A stretch of 64,000 nucleotides of DNA from Streptomyces flavotricini. GTDB taxonomy: Bacteria > Actinomycetota > Actinomycetes > Streptomycetales > Streptomycetaceae. Below are positions 8,870-17,542 of the stretch, piece after piece; the first letter of the stretch is position 1; each line of letters starts with the position of its first letter. The stretch is from positions 6,497,057 through 6,561,056 of the forward strand of contig NZ_JAINUL010000001.1 in the NCBI RefSeq assembly GCF_020639365.1, given 5' to 3'. The notes beneath the pieces were generated by a model. That model did not search any database. It was not told the DNA's origin and saw nothing but the letters and a program-made list of their open reading frames with translations. Both the position numbers and the translations under genes were made by a program.

Positions 8870-9904
8870 CTACTTGGCCGAGGCCTTCTTCGCGGGCTTG
8901 GCCGCGGGCTTCGCGGCCGGGGCCTCGGCCGCGGCCGGAGCGGCCTCGGTCTCGGCCGGAGCCGGGGCCGCCGAGCCCTCGGCGGCGAGCTTGGCCACGC
9001 CGAACTTCAGCGCGGCCTCGAACGTGTTGTCCGGGTCCAGCCGGCGCAGCTCCTCCGCCAGGAGCTCGGCCGTGTCACGGCGCTTGAGCGCCACGGCACG
9101 GTCGGGCTGCCCCGGCATGCACAGCGTCGCCAGGGCGCCGTCCGCCCGGTCCAGGACGATGTCCCCGTCCTTGGTCTCCAGCCGGACCGAGGTCAGACCG
9201 GGACCGGCGGAGATCGTACGCCGGACGGGGACCTGGAGGCGGTCCGCCAGCCACATGGCCAGCAGCTCGCAGCTCGGGTTCTCGTCCTCGCCCTCGACGA
9301 CCACCGAGGCGACCTTGACGGACTGCTGGTCCAGCGCGGCCGCCAGCATCGAACGCCACGGCGTGATCCGGGTCCAGGACAGGTCCGTGTCACCCGGGGC
9401 GTAGGCCGCGGCCCGCTGCCCGAGCGCCTGCTGCGGGTTCTCGCAGGCGTACGTGTCCGAGATCCGGCGCTGCCCGAGCGCACCCAGCGGGTCGCCCGCC
9501 AGGTCCGACGGGGCACCGTCCGGCCACCAGACGACGACGGGCGCGTCCGGCAGGAGGAGCGGGAGAACCACCGACTGGGCGTGGTCGACCAGTTCACCGT
9601 GGAGGCGGAGCACCACCGTCTCGCCGGTGCCGGCGTCCGCCCCGACGCGGACTTCCGCGTCGAGACGGGCGTCGCGGCGGCTGCGAGCCGAGCGGCTGAC
9701 CCGCTTGATGACGACGACGATCCGCGAAGGGTGTTCGTGGGACGCGTCGTTCGCCGACTTGAGCGCGTCGTACGCGTTCTCTTCGTCGGTCACGATCACC
9801 AGCGTGAGGACCATGCCGATGGCCGGCGTGCCGATGTCCCGGCGCGCCTGCACCAACGCGGCGTTGATCTTGCTGGAGGTGGTCTCCGTGAGGTCGATCT
9901 TCAT
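8870..9904 (-). CDS. opcA: Glucose-6-phosphate dehydrogenase assembly protein OpcA
   Basis: OpcA is the allosteric partner needed for full activity of glucose-6-phosphate dehydrogenase in cyanobacteria and actinobacteria. This copy has 344 residues. The segments KIDLTETTSSKINAAL at the N-terminus and VVVWWPDGAPSD in the middle are characteristic. The C-terminal 45 residues form a low-complexity Ala/Pro/Lys tail (AAKPAAKPAKKASAK) that is likely disordered. Its ATG start overlaps the zwf stop by four bases (ATGA), so translation is probably coupled to zwf and yields matched amounts of the two partners. Confidence 0.94.
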   Translation of the reverse strand: MKIDLTETTSSKINAALVQARRDIGTPAIGMVLTLVIVTDEENAYDALKSANDASHEHPSRIVVVIKRVSRSARSRRDARLDAEVRVGADAGTGETVVLRLHGELVDHAQSVVLPLLLPDAPVVVWWPDGAPSDLAGDPLGALGQRRISDTYACENPQQALGQRAAAYAPGDTDLSWTRITPWRSMLAAALDQQSVKVASVVVEGEDENPSCELLAMWLADRLQVPVRRTISAGPGLTSVRLETKDGDIVLDRADGALATLCMPGQPDRAVALKRRDTAELLAEELRRLDPDNTFEAALKFGVAKLAAEGSAAPAPAETEAAPAAAEAPAAKPAAKPAKKASAK

Positions 9905-11427
9905 GGCCGGCGCCAGCTCCGTCCGTCTCGTGCGAGCATCTCGTCCGCCTCGATCGGCCCCCAGGTACCCGCCGGGTACTGCGCGGGCTTGCCGTGCTTG
10001 TCCCAGTACTCCTCGATCGGGTCGAGGATGTTCCACGACAGCTCGACCTCCTGGTGGCGCGGGAAGAGGTTCGCGTCACCCAGCAGGACATCGAGGATCA
10101 GCCGCTCGTACGCCTCGGGGCTCGACTCCGTGAAGGACTCGCCGTACGCGAAGTCCATCGTGACGTCCCGGACCTCCATGGAGGTGCCCGGGACCTTGGA
10201 GCCGAAGCGCACCGTGATGCCCTCGTCCGGCTGGACCCGGATGACCAGGGCGTTCTGCCCCAGCTCCTCGGTCGCGCCCGACTCGAAGGGCAGGTACGGG
10301 GCCCGCTTGAAGACGACCGCGATCTCGGTCACCCGGCGGCCCAGGCGCTTGCCCGTCCGCAGGTAGAACGGGACCCCCGCCCAGCGGCGGTTGTTGATCT
10401 CCAGGCGGATGGCCGCGTAGGTGTCGGTCTTCGACTTGGGGTCGATGCCGTCCTCTTCGAGGTACCCGACGACCTTCTCGCCGCCCTGCCACGCCGCCGA
10501 GTACTGGCCGCGCACGGTGTGCTTGCCCAGGTCCTCGGGGAGCTCGACGGCCGTGAGGACCTTGAGCTTCTCCGCCACCAGCGCCTTGGGGTGGAAGGAG
10601 CCGGGCTCCTCCATCGCGGTCAGCGCGAGCAGCTGCAGCAGGTGGTTCTGGATGACGTCGCGGGCCGCGCCGATGCCGTCGTAGTACCCGGCCCGGCCGC
10701 CGATGCCGATGTCCTCGGCCATGGTGATCTGCACGTGGTCGACGTACGACCGGTTCCAGATCGGCTCGAACATCGTGTTGGCGAAGCGGAGCGCCAGGAT
10801 GTTCTGGACGGTCTCCTTGCCGAGGTAGTGGTCGATCCGGAAGACCTCGTCCCGCGGGAAGACCTCGTGGACGACCTTGTTGAGCTCCTCGGCGCTCTTC
10901 AGGTCGTGCCCGAAGGGCTTCTCGATGACGGCACGCCGCCAGGAGCCCTCCTTCTGCGCCAGCCCGTGGTTCTTGAGCTGCTGGACCACCTTGGGGAAGA
11001 ACTTCGGGGGCACCGACAGGTAGAAGGCGAAGTTGCCGCCCGTGCCCTGCGCCTTGTCCAGGTCGTCGATCGTGGACTTCAGGGTCTCGAACGCCGCGTC
11101 GTCGTCGAAATCGCCCTGTACGAAGCGGCAGCCCTGCACCAGCTGCTGCCAGACCTCCTCCCGGAAGGGGGTGCGCGAGTGCTGCTTGACGGCCTCGTAC
11201 ACCTCCTGGGCGAAGTCCTCGTGCTCCCACTCACGGCGGGCGAAGCCGATCAGCGAGAAGCCCGGCGGCAGCAGCCCCCGGTTCGCCAGGTCGTAGATGG
11301 CGGGCATCAGCTTCTTGCGCGACAGGTCACCCGTAACGCCGAAAATGACCAGGCCGGACGGCCCCGCGATGCGCGGGAGCCGCCGGTCCTGTGCGTCACG
11401 AAGCGGGTTCGCTCCGTTCACAGACAA
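9901..11427 (-). CDS. zwf: Glucose-6-phosphate 1-dehydrogenase
   Basis: Oxidises glucose-6-phosphate to 6-phosphogluconolactone with NADP, the entry step of the pentose-phosphate pathway. It has 508 residues. The coenzyme motif GVTGDLSRKK lies at residues 30-39, the substrate/active-site motif RIDHYLGKE at 197-205, and EKPFGHD just before it at 169-175. It lies five bases after tal and overlaps opcA by four bases, so the three form one tight transcription unit. Streptomyces often has two zwf genes; this is the one within the transketolase cluster. Confidence 0.97.
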   Translation of the reverse strand: MSVNGANPLRDAQDRRLPRIAGPSGLVIFGVTGDLSRKKLMPAIYDLANRGLLPPGFSLIGFARREWEHEDFAQEVYEAVKQHSRTPFREEVWQQLVQGCRFVQGDFDDDAAFETLKSTIDDLDKAQGTGGNFAFYLSVPPKFFPKVVQQLKNHGLAQKEGSWRRAVIEKPFGHDLKSAEELNKVVHEVFPRDEVFRIDHYLGKETVQNILALRFANTMFEPIWNRSYVDHVQITMAEDIGIGGRAGYYDGIGAARDVIQNHLLQLLALTAMEEPGSFHPKALVAEKLKVLTAVELPEDLGKHTVRGQYSAAWQGGEKVVGYLEEDGIDPKSKTDTYAAIRLEINNRRWAGVPFYLRTGKRLGRRVTEIAVVFKRAPYLPFESGATEELGQNALVIRVQPDEGITVRFGSKVPGTSMEVRDVTMDFAYGESFTESSPEAYERLILDVLLGDANLFPRHQEVELSWNILDPIEEYWDKHGKPAQYPAGTWGPIEADEMLARDGRSWRRP

Positions 11428-11432
11428 GGTGT

Positions 11433-12551
11433 TCAGGCCTCCGTGGGGGCAAGGCGCGCGAGCTCCGCCTCGGTGGACTTCAGCAGATCGTTCCAGGACG
11501 CCTCGAACTTCTCGACGCCCTCGTCCTCGAGCAGCTGCACCACATCGTCGTACGAGACGCCCAGCTTTGCGACCGCGTCGAGCTCGGCGCGGGACTGGTC
11601 GTACGTGGCGCGCACGGTGTCACCCGTGACCTCACCGTGGTCGGCGGTGGCCTCCAGGGTGGCCTCCGGCATGGTGTTCACCGTGTTCGGGGCGACCAGG
11701 TCGACCACGTACAGGGTGTCCTTGTACGCCGGGTCCTTGACGCCCGTCGAGGCCCACAGCGCACGCTGCTTGTTGGCCCCGACGCGCTCCAGGGCGTTCC
11801 ACCGGTCGGAGGAGAACACCTCTTCGTAGGCCTCGTAGGCCAGACGGGCGTTGGCGAGGGCCGCCTTGCCCTTGAGGGCCTTCGCCTCGTCGGTGCCGAT
11901 GGCGTCCAGGCGCTTGTCGATCTCCGAGTCCACGCGGGACACGAAGAAGGAGGCGACCGAGTGGATCAGGGAGAGGTCCAGGCCCGCGGCCTTGGCCTTC
12001 TCCAGACCCGCCAGGTACGCGTCCATGACCTCGCGGTAGCGCTCCAGCGAGAAGATCAGCGTGACGTTGACGCTGATGCCCTTGCCGATGACCTCGGTGA
12101 TCGCCGGCAGGCCGGCCTTGGTCGCCGGGATCTTGATGAGCGTGTTCGGGCGGTCCACCAGCCAGGCGAGCTGCTTGGCCTCGGCGATCGTCGCCGTGGT
12201 GTTGTGGGCCAGGCGCGGGTCGACCTCGATGGAGACCCGGCCGTCCTGGCCGTCGGTGCGGTCGTAGACCGGGCGCAGGATGTCGGCGGCGTCGCGGACG
12301 TCCGCCGTCGTGATCATGCGGATGGCCTCGTCGACGGTGACCTTGCGGGCGGCGAGGTCCGCGAGCTGCTGCTCGTAGCCGTCACCGCTGCTGATCGCCT
12401 TCTGGAAGATCGACGGGTTGGTGGTGACACCGACCACGTGCGACTGGTCGATGAGCTCGGCCAGGTTGCCGGACGTGATGCGCTTGCGGGACAGGTCGTC
12501 CAGCCAGATCGCCACGCCCTCGTCGGAGAGGCGCTTGAGTGCGTCTGTCAT
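11433..12551 (-). CDS. tal: Transaldolase
   Basis: Moves a dihydroxyacetone unit between sugar phosphates in the non-oxidative pentose-phosphate pathway. It has 372 residues, the longer form found in actinobacteria and cyanobacteria. Motifs are GVTTNPSIFQKAI at residues 41-53 and NTLIKIPATKAG, in which K140 should form the Schiff base. It lies 34 bases downstream of tkt and five bases upstream of zwf. An internal ribosome binding site (GGAGAT) precedes the ATG at 12551. Confidence 0.96.
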   Translation of the reverse strand: MTDALKRLSDEGVAIWLDDLSRKRITSGNLAELIDQSHVVGVTTNPSIFQKAISSGDGYEQQLADLAARKVTVDEAIRMITTADVRDAADILRPVYDRTDGQDGRVSIEVDPRLAHNTTATIAEAKQLAWLVDRPNTLIKIPATKAGLPAITEVIGKGISVNVTLIFSLERYREVMDAYLAGLEKAKAAGLDLSLIHSVASFFVSRVDSEIDKRLDAIGTDEAKALKGKAALANARLAYEAYEEVFSSDRWNALERVGANKQRALWASTGVKDPAYKDTLYVVDLVAPNTVNTMPEATLEATADHGEVTGDTVRATYDQSRAELDAVAKLGVSYDDVVQLLEDEGVEKFEASWNDLLKSTEAELARLAPTEA

Positions 12552-12585
12552 GGGAATTGCATCTCCTACTGGTTCGGTACGGGCG

Positions 12586-14688
12586 TCAGCGCGCGACGGC
12601 GGCGATGGAGTCCTTGGCGGCGGCGGTCACGGCCTCGGAGGTGAAGCCGAACTCGCGGAACAGCACCTTGGCGTCGGCCGAGGCGCCGAAGTGCTCCAGC
12701 GAGACGATCCGGCCGGCGTCGCCGACGTAGCGGTGCCAGGTCAGGCCGATACCGGCCTCGACCGCGACGCGCGCCTTGACGGACGGGGGCAGGACGCTGT
12801 CCTTGTACGCCTGGTCCTGCTCCTCGAACCACTCGACGGACGGCATCGAGACCACGCGGGCCGGGATGCCCTCGGCCTGCAGGGCCTCGCGCGCGGCGAC
12901 GGCGAGCTGGACCTCGGAGCCGGTGCCGATGAGGACGACCTGGGCCGTCGCGCTCTGGCCTTCGGGGCCCGTCGCCTCGAAGAGCACGTACCCGCCCTTG
13001 GCGGCGTCCTCGTTGCGCTCGTACGTCGGCACGCCCTGACGGGTCAGCGCCAGACCGTGCGGGGCACCCTTGCCGAACACCTTGGTGTGGCGGCGCAGGA
13101 TCTCGCGCCAGGCGATGACGGTCTCGTTCGCGTCGGCCGGACGGACCACGTTCAGGCCCGGGATGGCGCGCAGCGAGGCGAGGTGCTCGACCGGCTGGTG
13201 CGTCGGGCCGTCCTCGCCGAGGCCGATGGAGTCGTGCGTCCACACGTACGTCACCGGCACGTGCATCAGCGCGGACAGGCGGACGGCGTTGCGCATGTAG
13301 TCGGAGAACACCAGGAAGGTGCCGCCGTAGATGCGGGTGTGGCCGTGCAGCGCGATGCCGTTCATGGTCGCGGCCATGGCGTGCTCGCGGATGCCGTAGT
13401 GGACGGTGCGCCCGTACGGGTCGGCCTCCGGCAGCGGGTTGCCCTTCGGGAGGAAGGACGAGTGCTTGTCGATCGTGGTGTTGTTGGAGCCGGCCAGGTC
13501 GGCCGAGCCGCCCCACAGCTCCGGGATGACCGCACCGAGGGCCTCGAGGACCTTGCCGGAGGCCGCGCGGGTGGCGATGCCCTTGCCGGTCTCGAAGGCG
13601 GGGAGCTTGTCCTCCCAGCCGGCGGGCAGCTCGTTGGCGTTGATGCGGTCGAACTCGGCGGCGCGCTCCGGGTTGGCGGTGCGCCAGGCGGAGAAGTCCT
13701 TCTCCCAGGCGGCCTTGGCCTCGCGGCCCCGGTCCAGCGCCTTGCGGGTGTGCGCGAGGACCTCGGCGGAGACGTCGAAGCTCTTCTCCGGGTCGAAGCC
13801 GAGGACGCGCTTGGTGGCGGCGACCTCGTCGTCACCGAGGGCCGAGCCGTGCGAGGCCTCGGTGCCCTGGGCGTGCGGGGCCGGCCAGGCGATGATCGAG
13901 CGCATCGCGATGAAGGAGGGGCGGCCGGTCTCGGCCTTGGCCGCGGCCAGGGCCTCGAAGAGCGCCTTCGGGTCGAGGTCGCCGTTCGGCTGCTGCGCGA
14001 CGCGCTGGACGTGCCAGCCGTACGCCTCGTAGCGCTTGAGGGTGTCCTCGGAGACGGCCGTCTCGGTGTCGCCCTCGATGGAGATGTGGTTGTCGTCCCA
14101 CAGCAGCACCAGGTTGCCGAGCTTCTGGTGGCCCGCCAGGGCGGACGCCTCGTGGGAGATGCCCTCCTGGAGGCAGCCGTCGCCGGCGATCGCGTAGACC
14201 ATGTGGTCGAACGGGGAGGCGCCCTGGGCGGCCTCCGGGTCGAACAGGCCGCGCTCGTAGCGGGCGGCCATGGCCATGCCCACCGCGTTCGCGATGCCCT
14301 GGCCCAGCGGGCCGGTGGTGGTCTCGACGCCGGCCGTGTGGCCGTACTCCGGGTGGCCGGGGGTCTTGGAGCCCCAGGTGCGGAAGGCCTCGAGGTCGGC
14401 GAGCTCCAGGCCGAAGCCGCCGAGGTAGAGCTGGGTGTAAAGAGTGAGGGACGAGTGCCCCGCGGAAAGCACGAAACGGTCGCGGCCGACCCACTCGGGG
14501 TCCGCCGGGTCGTGCCGCATCACCTTCTGGAAGAGGGTGTACGCGGCGGGGGCCAGGCTCATCGCCGTACCGGGGTGGCCGTTACCCACCTTCTGGACGG
14601 CGTCGGCGGCCAGGATGCGGGCGGTGTCGACGGCCCGCTGGTCGAGATCGGTCCAGTCGAGCTCTGTGGTCGTCGGCTTGGTGCTCAC
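12586..14688 (-). CDS. tkt: Transketolase
   Basis: Thiamine-diphosphate enzyme that transfers two-carbon ketol units between sugar phosphates. It has 700 residues. Visible features are GNGHPGTAMSLAP near the N-terminus (substrate/cofactor histidine), the thiamine-diphosphate motif GDGCLQEGISHEA, and the pyrimidine-domain motif DSIGLGEDGPTHQPVEH. It is the first gene of the minus-strand pentose-phosphate operon and is divergent from ctaB. The 261-base spacer carries no gene that I can support. The ATG at 14688 is followed by MSTKPTTTELDW, and a GGAG-type site precedes it. Confidence 0.97.
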   Translation of the reverse strand: MSTKPTTTELDWTDLDQRAVDTARILAADAVQKVGNGHPGTAMSLAPAAYTLFQKVMRHDPADPEWVGRDRFVLSAGHSSLTLYTQLYLGGFGLELADLEAFRTWGSKTPGHPEYGHTAGVETTTGPLGQGIANAVGMAMAARYERGLFDPEAAQGASPFDHMVYAIAGDGCLQEGISHEASALAGHQKLGNLVLLWDDNHISIEGDTETAVSEDTLKRYEAYGWHVQRVAQQPNGDLDPKALFEALAAAKAETGRPSFIAMRSIIAWPAPHAQGTEASHGSALGDDEVAATKRVLGFDPEKSFDVSAEVLAHTRKALDRGREAKAAWEKDFSAWRTANPERAAEFDRINANELPAGWEDKLPAFETGKGIATRAASGKVLEALGAVIPELWGGSADLAGSNNTTIDKHSSFLPKGNPLPEADPYGRTVHYGIREHAMAATMNGIALHGHTRIYGGTFLVFSDYMRNAVRLSALMHVPVTYVWTHDSIGLGEDGPTHQPVEHLASLRAIPGLNVVRPADANETVIAWREILRRHTKVFGKGAPHGLALTRQGVPTYERNEDAAKGGYVLFEATGPEGQSATAQVVLIGTGSEVQLAVAAREALQAEGIPARVVSMPSVEWFEEQDQAYKDSVLPPSVKARVAVEAGIGLTWHRYVGDAGRIVSLEHFGASADAKVLFREFGFTSEAVTAAAKDSIAAVAR

Positions 14689-14949
14689 CGTGGGTCAGGG
14701 CTCCTCTCCACATGTCTGTTACCCGGTGACGAACGGTGCACCGGCGCGATTCCGAGCCTACCCCCGTGACGGCGTGCAGCTATTCGAGTGCCCGCAGTCC
14801 GTCATGACGTCGGCGGCTCCGATCGGACCAACACGAGGCGACCCCCGCGCAGGGCGACGTAAGTGCAACGTCTACAGTGGCGTGGTACGTGCGAGCCTTC
14901 AGCGGACCTTTATGTCCGGAGCTTGCTGGTTTCTCTGTCAGGGGTGTGC

Positions 14950-15891
14950 GTGACGGCCGTCGAATCCCGTCCAGCGGGGGTGCTCGGGACGAGCCCCGTC
15001 CACCGGCCGTTCGGGGCCCGGGTCATGGCTTTCGTGGCTTTGACCAAGCCGCGAATCATCGAACTTCTGCTGATCACCACAGTGCCGGTGATGTTCCTCG
15101 CCGAACAGGGCGTGCCGTCGCTGTGGCTGGTCCTCGCCACCTGCTTCGGCGGGTACTTGTCCGCGGGCGGCGCCAACGCGCTGAACATGTACATCGACCG
15201 CGACATCGACGCGCTGATGGACCGCACCGCGCAGCGGCCGCTGGTGACCGGCATGGTGAGCCCGCGCGAGTGCCTGGCCTTCGGCATCACGCTCGCGGTG
15301 GTCTCCACCCTGTTCTTCGGGCTGCTCGTCAACTGGCTGTCGGCCGCGCTCGCCCTCGGGGCGCTCCTCTTCTACGTCGTCGTCTACACGATGCTGCTGA
15401 AGCGGCGCACCGCGCAGAACATCGTCTGGGGCGGCATCGCCGGCTGCATGCCGGTGCTCATCGGCTGGTCCGCCGTCAAGAACGAGGTCTCCTGGGCCGC
15501 CGTCATCCTCTTCCTCGTCATCTTCTTCTGGACGCCGCCGCACTACTGGCCGCTGTCCATGAAGGTGAAGGAGGACTACGCGCGCGTCGGCGTGCCGATG
15601 CTGCCGGTCGTGGCGGGCAACCAGGCCGTGGCGCGCCAGATCGTCCTCTACAGCTGGGTGATGGTGGCCGTCTCGCTGCTCCTCACCCCGCTGGGGTACA
15701 CCGGCTGGTTCTACACGGCGGTCGCGCTGGCGGCCGGCGGCTGGTGGCTGTGGGAGGCGCACGCGCTGCACGCGCGGGCCAAGGCGGGCGTGACGGGCGG
15801 CAAGCTCAAGGAGATGCGCCTGTTCCACTGGTCCATCACCTACGTGTCGCTGCTGTTCGTGGCGGTGGCCGTGGACCCCTTCCTCCGCTGA
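14950..15891 (+). CDS. ctaB: Protohaem IX farnesyltransferase (haem O synthase)
   Basis: Integral membrane UbiA-family prenyltransferase that adds a farnesyl group to haem B, giving haem O, the precursor of haem A for cytochrome aa3 oxidase. It has 313 residues. The conserved Asp-rich loop NMYIDRDIDALMDRT is at about residues 78-92, followed by RPLVTG. A second family motif, PPHYWPLSMK, and about nine hydrophobic helices are visible. The start is GTG at 14950, preceded by AGGGG at a good spacing; another GTG lies two codons upstream. A -10-like TACAGT sits at 14873-14878. The partner ctaA is on the other strand 1.6 kb downstream. Confidence 0.95.
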   Translation: MTAVESRPAGVLGTSPVHRPFGARVMAFVALTKPRIIELLLITTVPVMFLAEQGVPSLWLVLATCFGGYLSAGGANALNMYIDRDIDALMDRTAQRPLVTGMVSPRECLAFGITLAVVSTLFFGLLVNWLSAALALGALLFYVVVYTMLLKRRTAQNIVWGGIAGCMPVLIGWSAVKNEVSWAAVILFLVIFFWTPPHYWPLSMKVKEDYARVGVPMLPVVAGNQAVARQIVLYSWVMVAVSLLLTPLGYTGWFYTAVALAAGGWWLWEAHALHARAKAGVTGGKLKEMRLFHWSITYVSLLFVAVAVDPFLR

Positions 15892-15917
15892 CGCTTCCTC
15901 CGATCATTACCCGCCGG

Positions 15918-15923
15918 TAGCAT
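15918..15923 (+). promoter_or_regulatory. -10-like element for a probably leaderless transcript
   Basis: TAGCAT ends seven bases before the ATG at 15931, where transcription would begin at or next to the start codon. No ribosome binding site is present, which fits leaderless translation. Confidence 0.4.
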
Positions 15924-15930
15924 GCTGTCC

Positions 15931-16275
15931 ATGGCAGACACCACGGCGGACACCGCAGACAAGAAGCAGGACCGGAAGGCCGCGAAGCTGGCCCGTCAGA
16001 TCGGCGCGTTCGCCAAGCACCACGGCGGCGCCGAGGGCCAGATCGCGCACATCGGCCAGGCCGGCACCCGGATCGTCCTCGTCGGCACGGACGGCGGCTG
16101 GGGCGACCTGGTGGCCCCGACGTACTCGGTGGCCCAGCTGGCCGCCGAGAAGGCCGGCCTGACCCTCCACGAGGAGTTCGACGGCGAGTTCGCCGCGCGT
16201 GTCAAGACCGGTCCGTACGAGTGGTCCCGGATGGCCGGCATCCAGATCGGCGGGGCGGCGAACCCGGCCGCCTGA
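15931..16275 (+). CDS. Conserved small protein of unknown function
   Basis: A 114-residue soluble protein that I do not recognise. The N-terminal 25 residues are charged (DTADKKQDRKAAKLARQ). The rest reads as an alpha/beta domain with IVLVGTDGGWGDLVAPTY and a hydrophilic C-terminus (EWSRMAGIQIGG). There is no signal peptide, membrane helix or obvious catalytic motif. An in-frame ATG nine bases earlier is possible, but the start at 15931 is favoured because a -10-like TAGCAT ends seven bases before it. It follows ctaB by 39 bases on the same strand but probably has its own promoter. Confidence 0.75.
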   Translation: MADTTADTADKKQDRKAAKLARQIGAFAKHHGGAEGQIAHIGQAGTRIVLVGTDGGWGDLVAPTYSVAQLAAEKAGLTLHEEFDGEFAARVKTGPYEWSRMAGIQIGGAANPAA

Positions 16276-16381
16276 CCGTGACGGTGGCCGCTCGGTCAAC
16301 AGCGCGAGCAACACCTCACACCCCGCTCACCCGTTAGGACGTGTGGAAGCCCCTTCCTCACGTCCGCAACGGGATGCCCGG

Positions 16382-17509
16382 ATGATCGAAACGCCGCCCC
16401 TGGTGGACCAGTACTGCCACGGAGTGCTCCGTACGGAGCTGGGCCTCGGCACCTTCGAGGCCCAGCTGATCCGCTCCGCCGGCCCGCCCGCCGCCGGGAC
16501 CACCTTCTTCGACACCCAGACCGGTTTCGCGGTGCGCCGCTGGTGTCCGCCGCTGCTCGGGCTGGAGCCGCACTGCACCCCCGCCCGGTACCTGGCCCGG
16601 CGGCGCGAGCTGGGCGTGGTCGAGTCCGGGCGCAGGCTGCTGCGGGGCTCCGGAGTCGCCGCCTATCTGGTCGACACGGGAGTGCCCGGCGACCTCACCG
16701 TCCCCAAGGAGCTGGCGCTCGCGGGGGACGCCGACGCCTTCGAGGTCGTACGGCTGGAGCTGCTGGCCGAGCAGGTCGCCGACACCTCCGGCACCGTCCC
16801 GGCCTTCCTCGCGAACCTCGCCGAGGCCGTCCACCACGCCGCCGCCGCAGCCGTGGCCTTCACCTGCGGTGCGGACGCGGGGTACCCGGCGGTGCTGGGG
16901 CGGGCCCCCGAGCCGCCCGGTCCGGGCGAGGTGCGGGGGGCGGCCGGCCGGTGGCTGGCCCGGCGCGTCAAGGGCGGGGCCGTACGGGACCCCGTACTCC
17001 TGCGGCACCTGCTGTGGAGCGCGGTGGCGACCGGGCTGCCGCTCCAGCTGCACACCGGGGCGGGCGCGGGGGAGCCGGGGCAGCGGCCGGAGCAGGCCGA
17101 TCCGGCGCTGCTGACGGAGTTCGTACGGGCCACGGCGGGGCTCGGGACCCGCCTGGTGCTGCTCGGCGGATACCCCTACCACCGGCACGCCGCCCAGCTG
17201 GCGGCGGCCTTCCCGCACGTCCACGCCGATCTGGGCGCGGCGCTCGGACAGAGCGGCGCACGGGCGGCGGGGGTGCTGGCCGAGGTGCTGGAGCTGGCTC
17301 CGTTCGGCAAGCTGCTGTTCTCCAGCGGCGGGCGCCGGCTGCCCGAACTGCACGCGGTGGGCGCCCTGGTCTTCCGGGAGGCGCTGGGCCGGGTGCTGGG
17401 CGGCTGGGTCGGCGAGGGCGCCTGGTCCTGGCGGGACGCCGAACGGGTGGCGGCGATGGTCGCGGCGGGCAATGCCCGCCGCGTCTACCGGCTGGACGAG
17501 CGCGGGTGA
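16382..17509 (+). CDS. Amidohydrolase-family protein, FluG N-domain-like
   Basis: A 375-residue protein resembling amidohydrolase_2/FluG-type TIM barrels. The start MIETPPLVDQYCHGVL carries the usual N-terminal metal-binding histidine (H13), although a single His in DQYCH replaces the strict HxH. A strand-5-like LPLQLHTGAG offers another histidine, and LLGGYPYHRHA a third region. The C-terminal stretch KLLFSSGGRRLPELHAVGA aligns by eye with the family segment that usually carries a metal-binding Asp (as in FSSDA or FGTDA), but here that position reads Gly-Gly. Substrate and activity are therefore uncertain. The ATG at 16382 is chosen because it begins the conserved domain. Confidence 0.7.
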   Translation: MIETPPLVDQYCHGVLRTELGLGTFEAQLIRSAGPPAAGTTFFDTQTGFAVRRWCPPLLGLEPHCTPARYLARRRELGVVESGRRLLRGSGVAAYLVDTGVPGDLTVPKELALAGDADAFEVVRLELLAEQVADTSGTVPAFLANLAEAVHHAAAAAVAFTCGADAGYPAVLGRAPEPPGPGEVRGAAGRWLARRVKGGAVRDPVLLRHLLWSAVATGLPLQLHTGAGAGEPGQRPEQADPALLTEFVRATAGLGTRLVLLGGYPYHRHAAQLAAAFPHVHADLGAALGQSGARAAGVLAEVLELAPFGKLLFSSGGRRLPELHAVGALVFREALGRVLGGWVGEGAWSWRDAERVAAMVAAGNARRVYRLDERG

Positions 17510-17542
17510 GCGGCGCGGGGCCGGGGCCCCGGCCCCGGCGGC

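Noticed and set aside
12418..14769. A 783-codon plus-strand frame opposite transketolase
   Set aside because: Shadow of tkt with repetitive Gly/Val/Asp/Arg text and no ribosome binding site.
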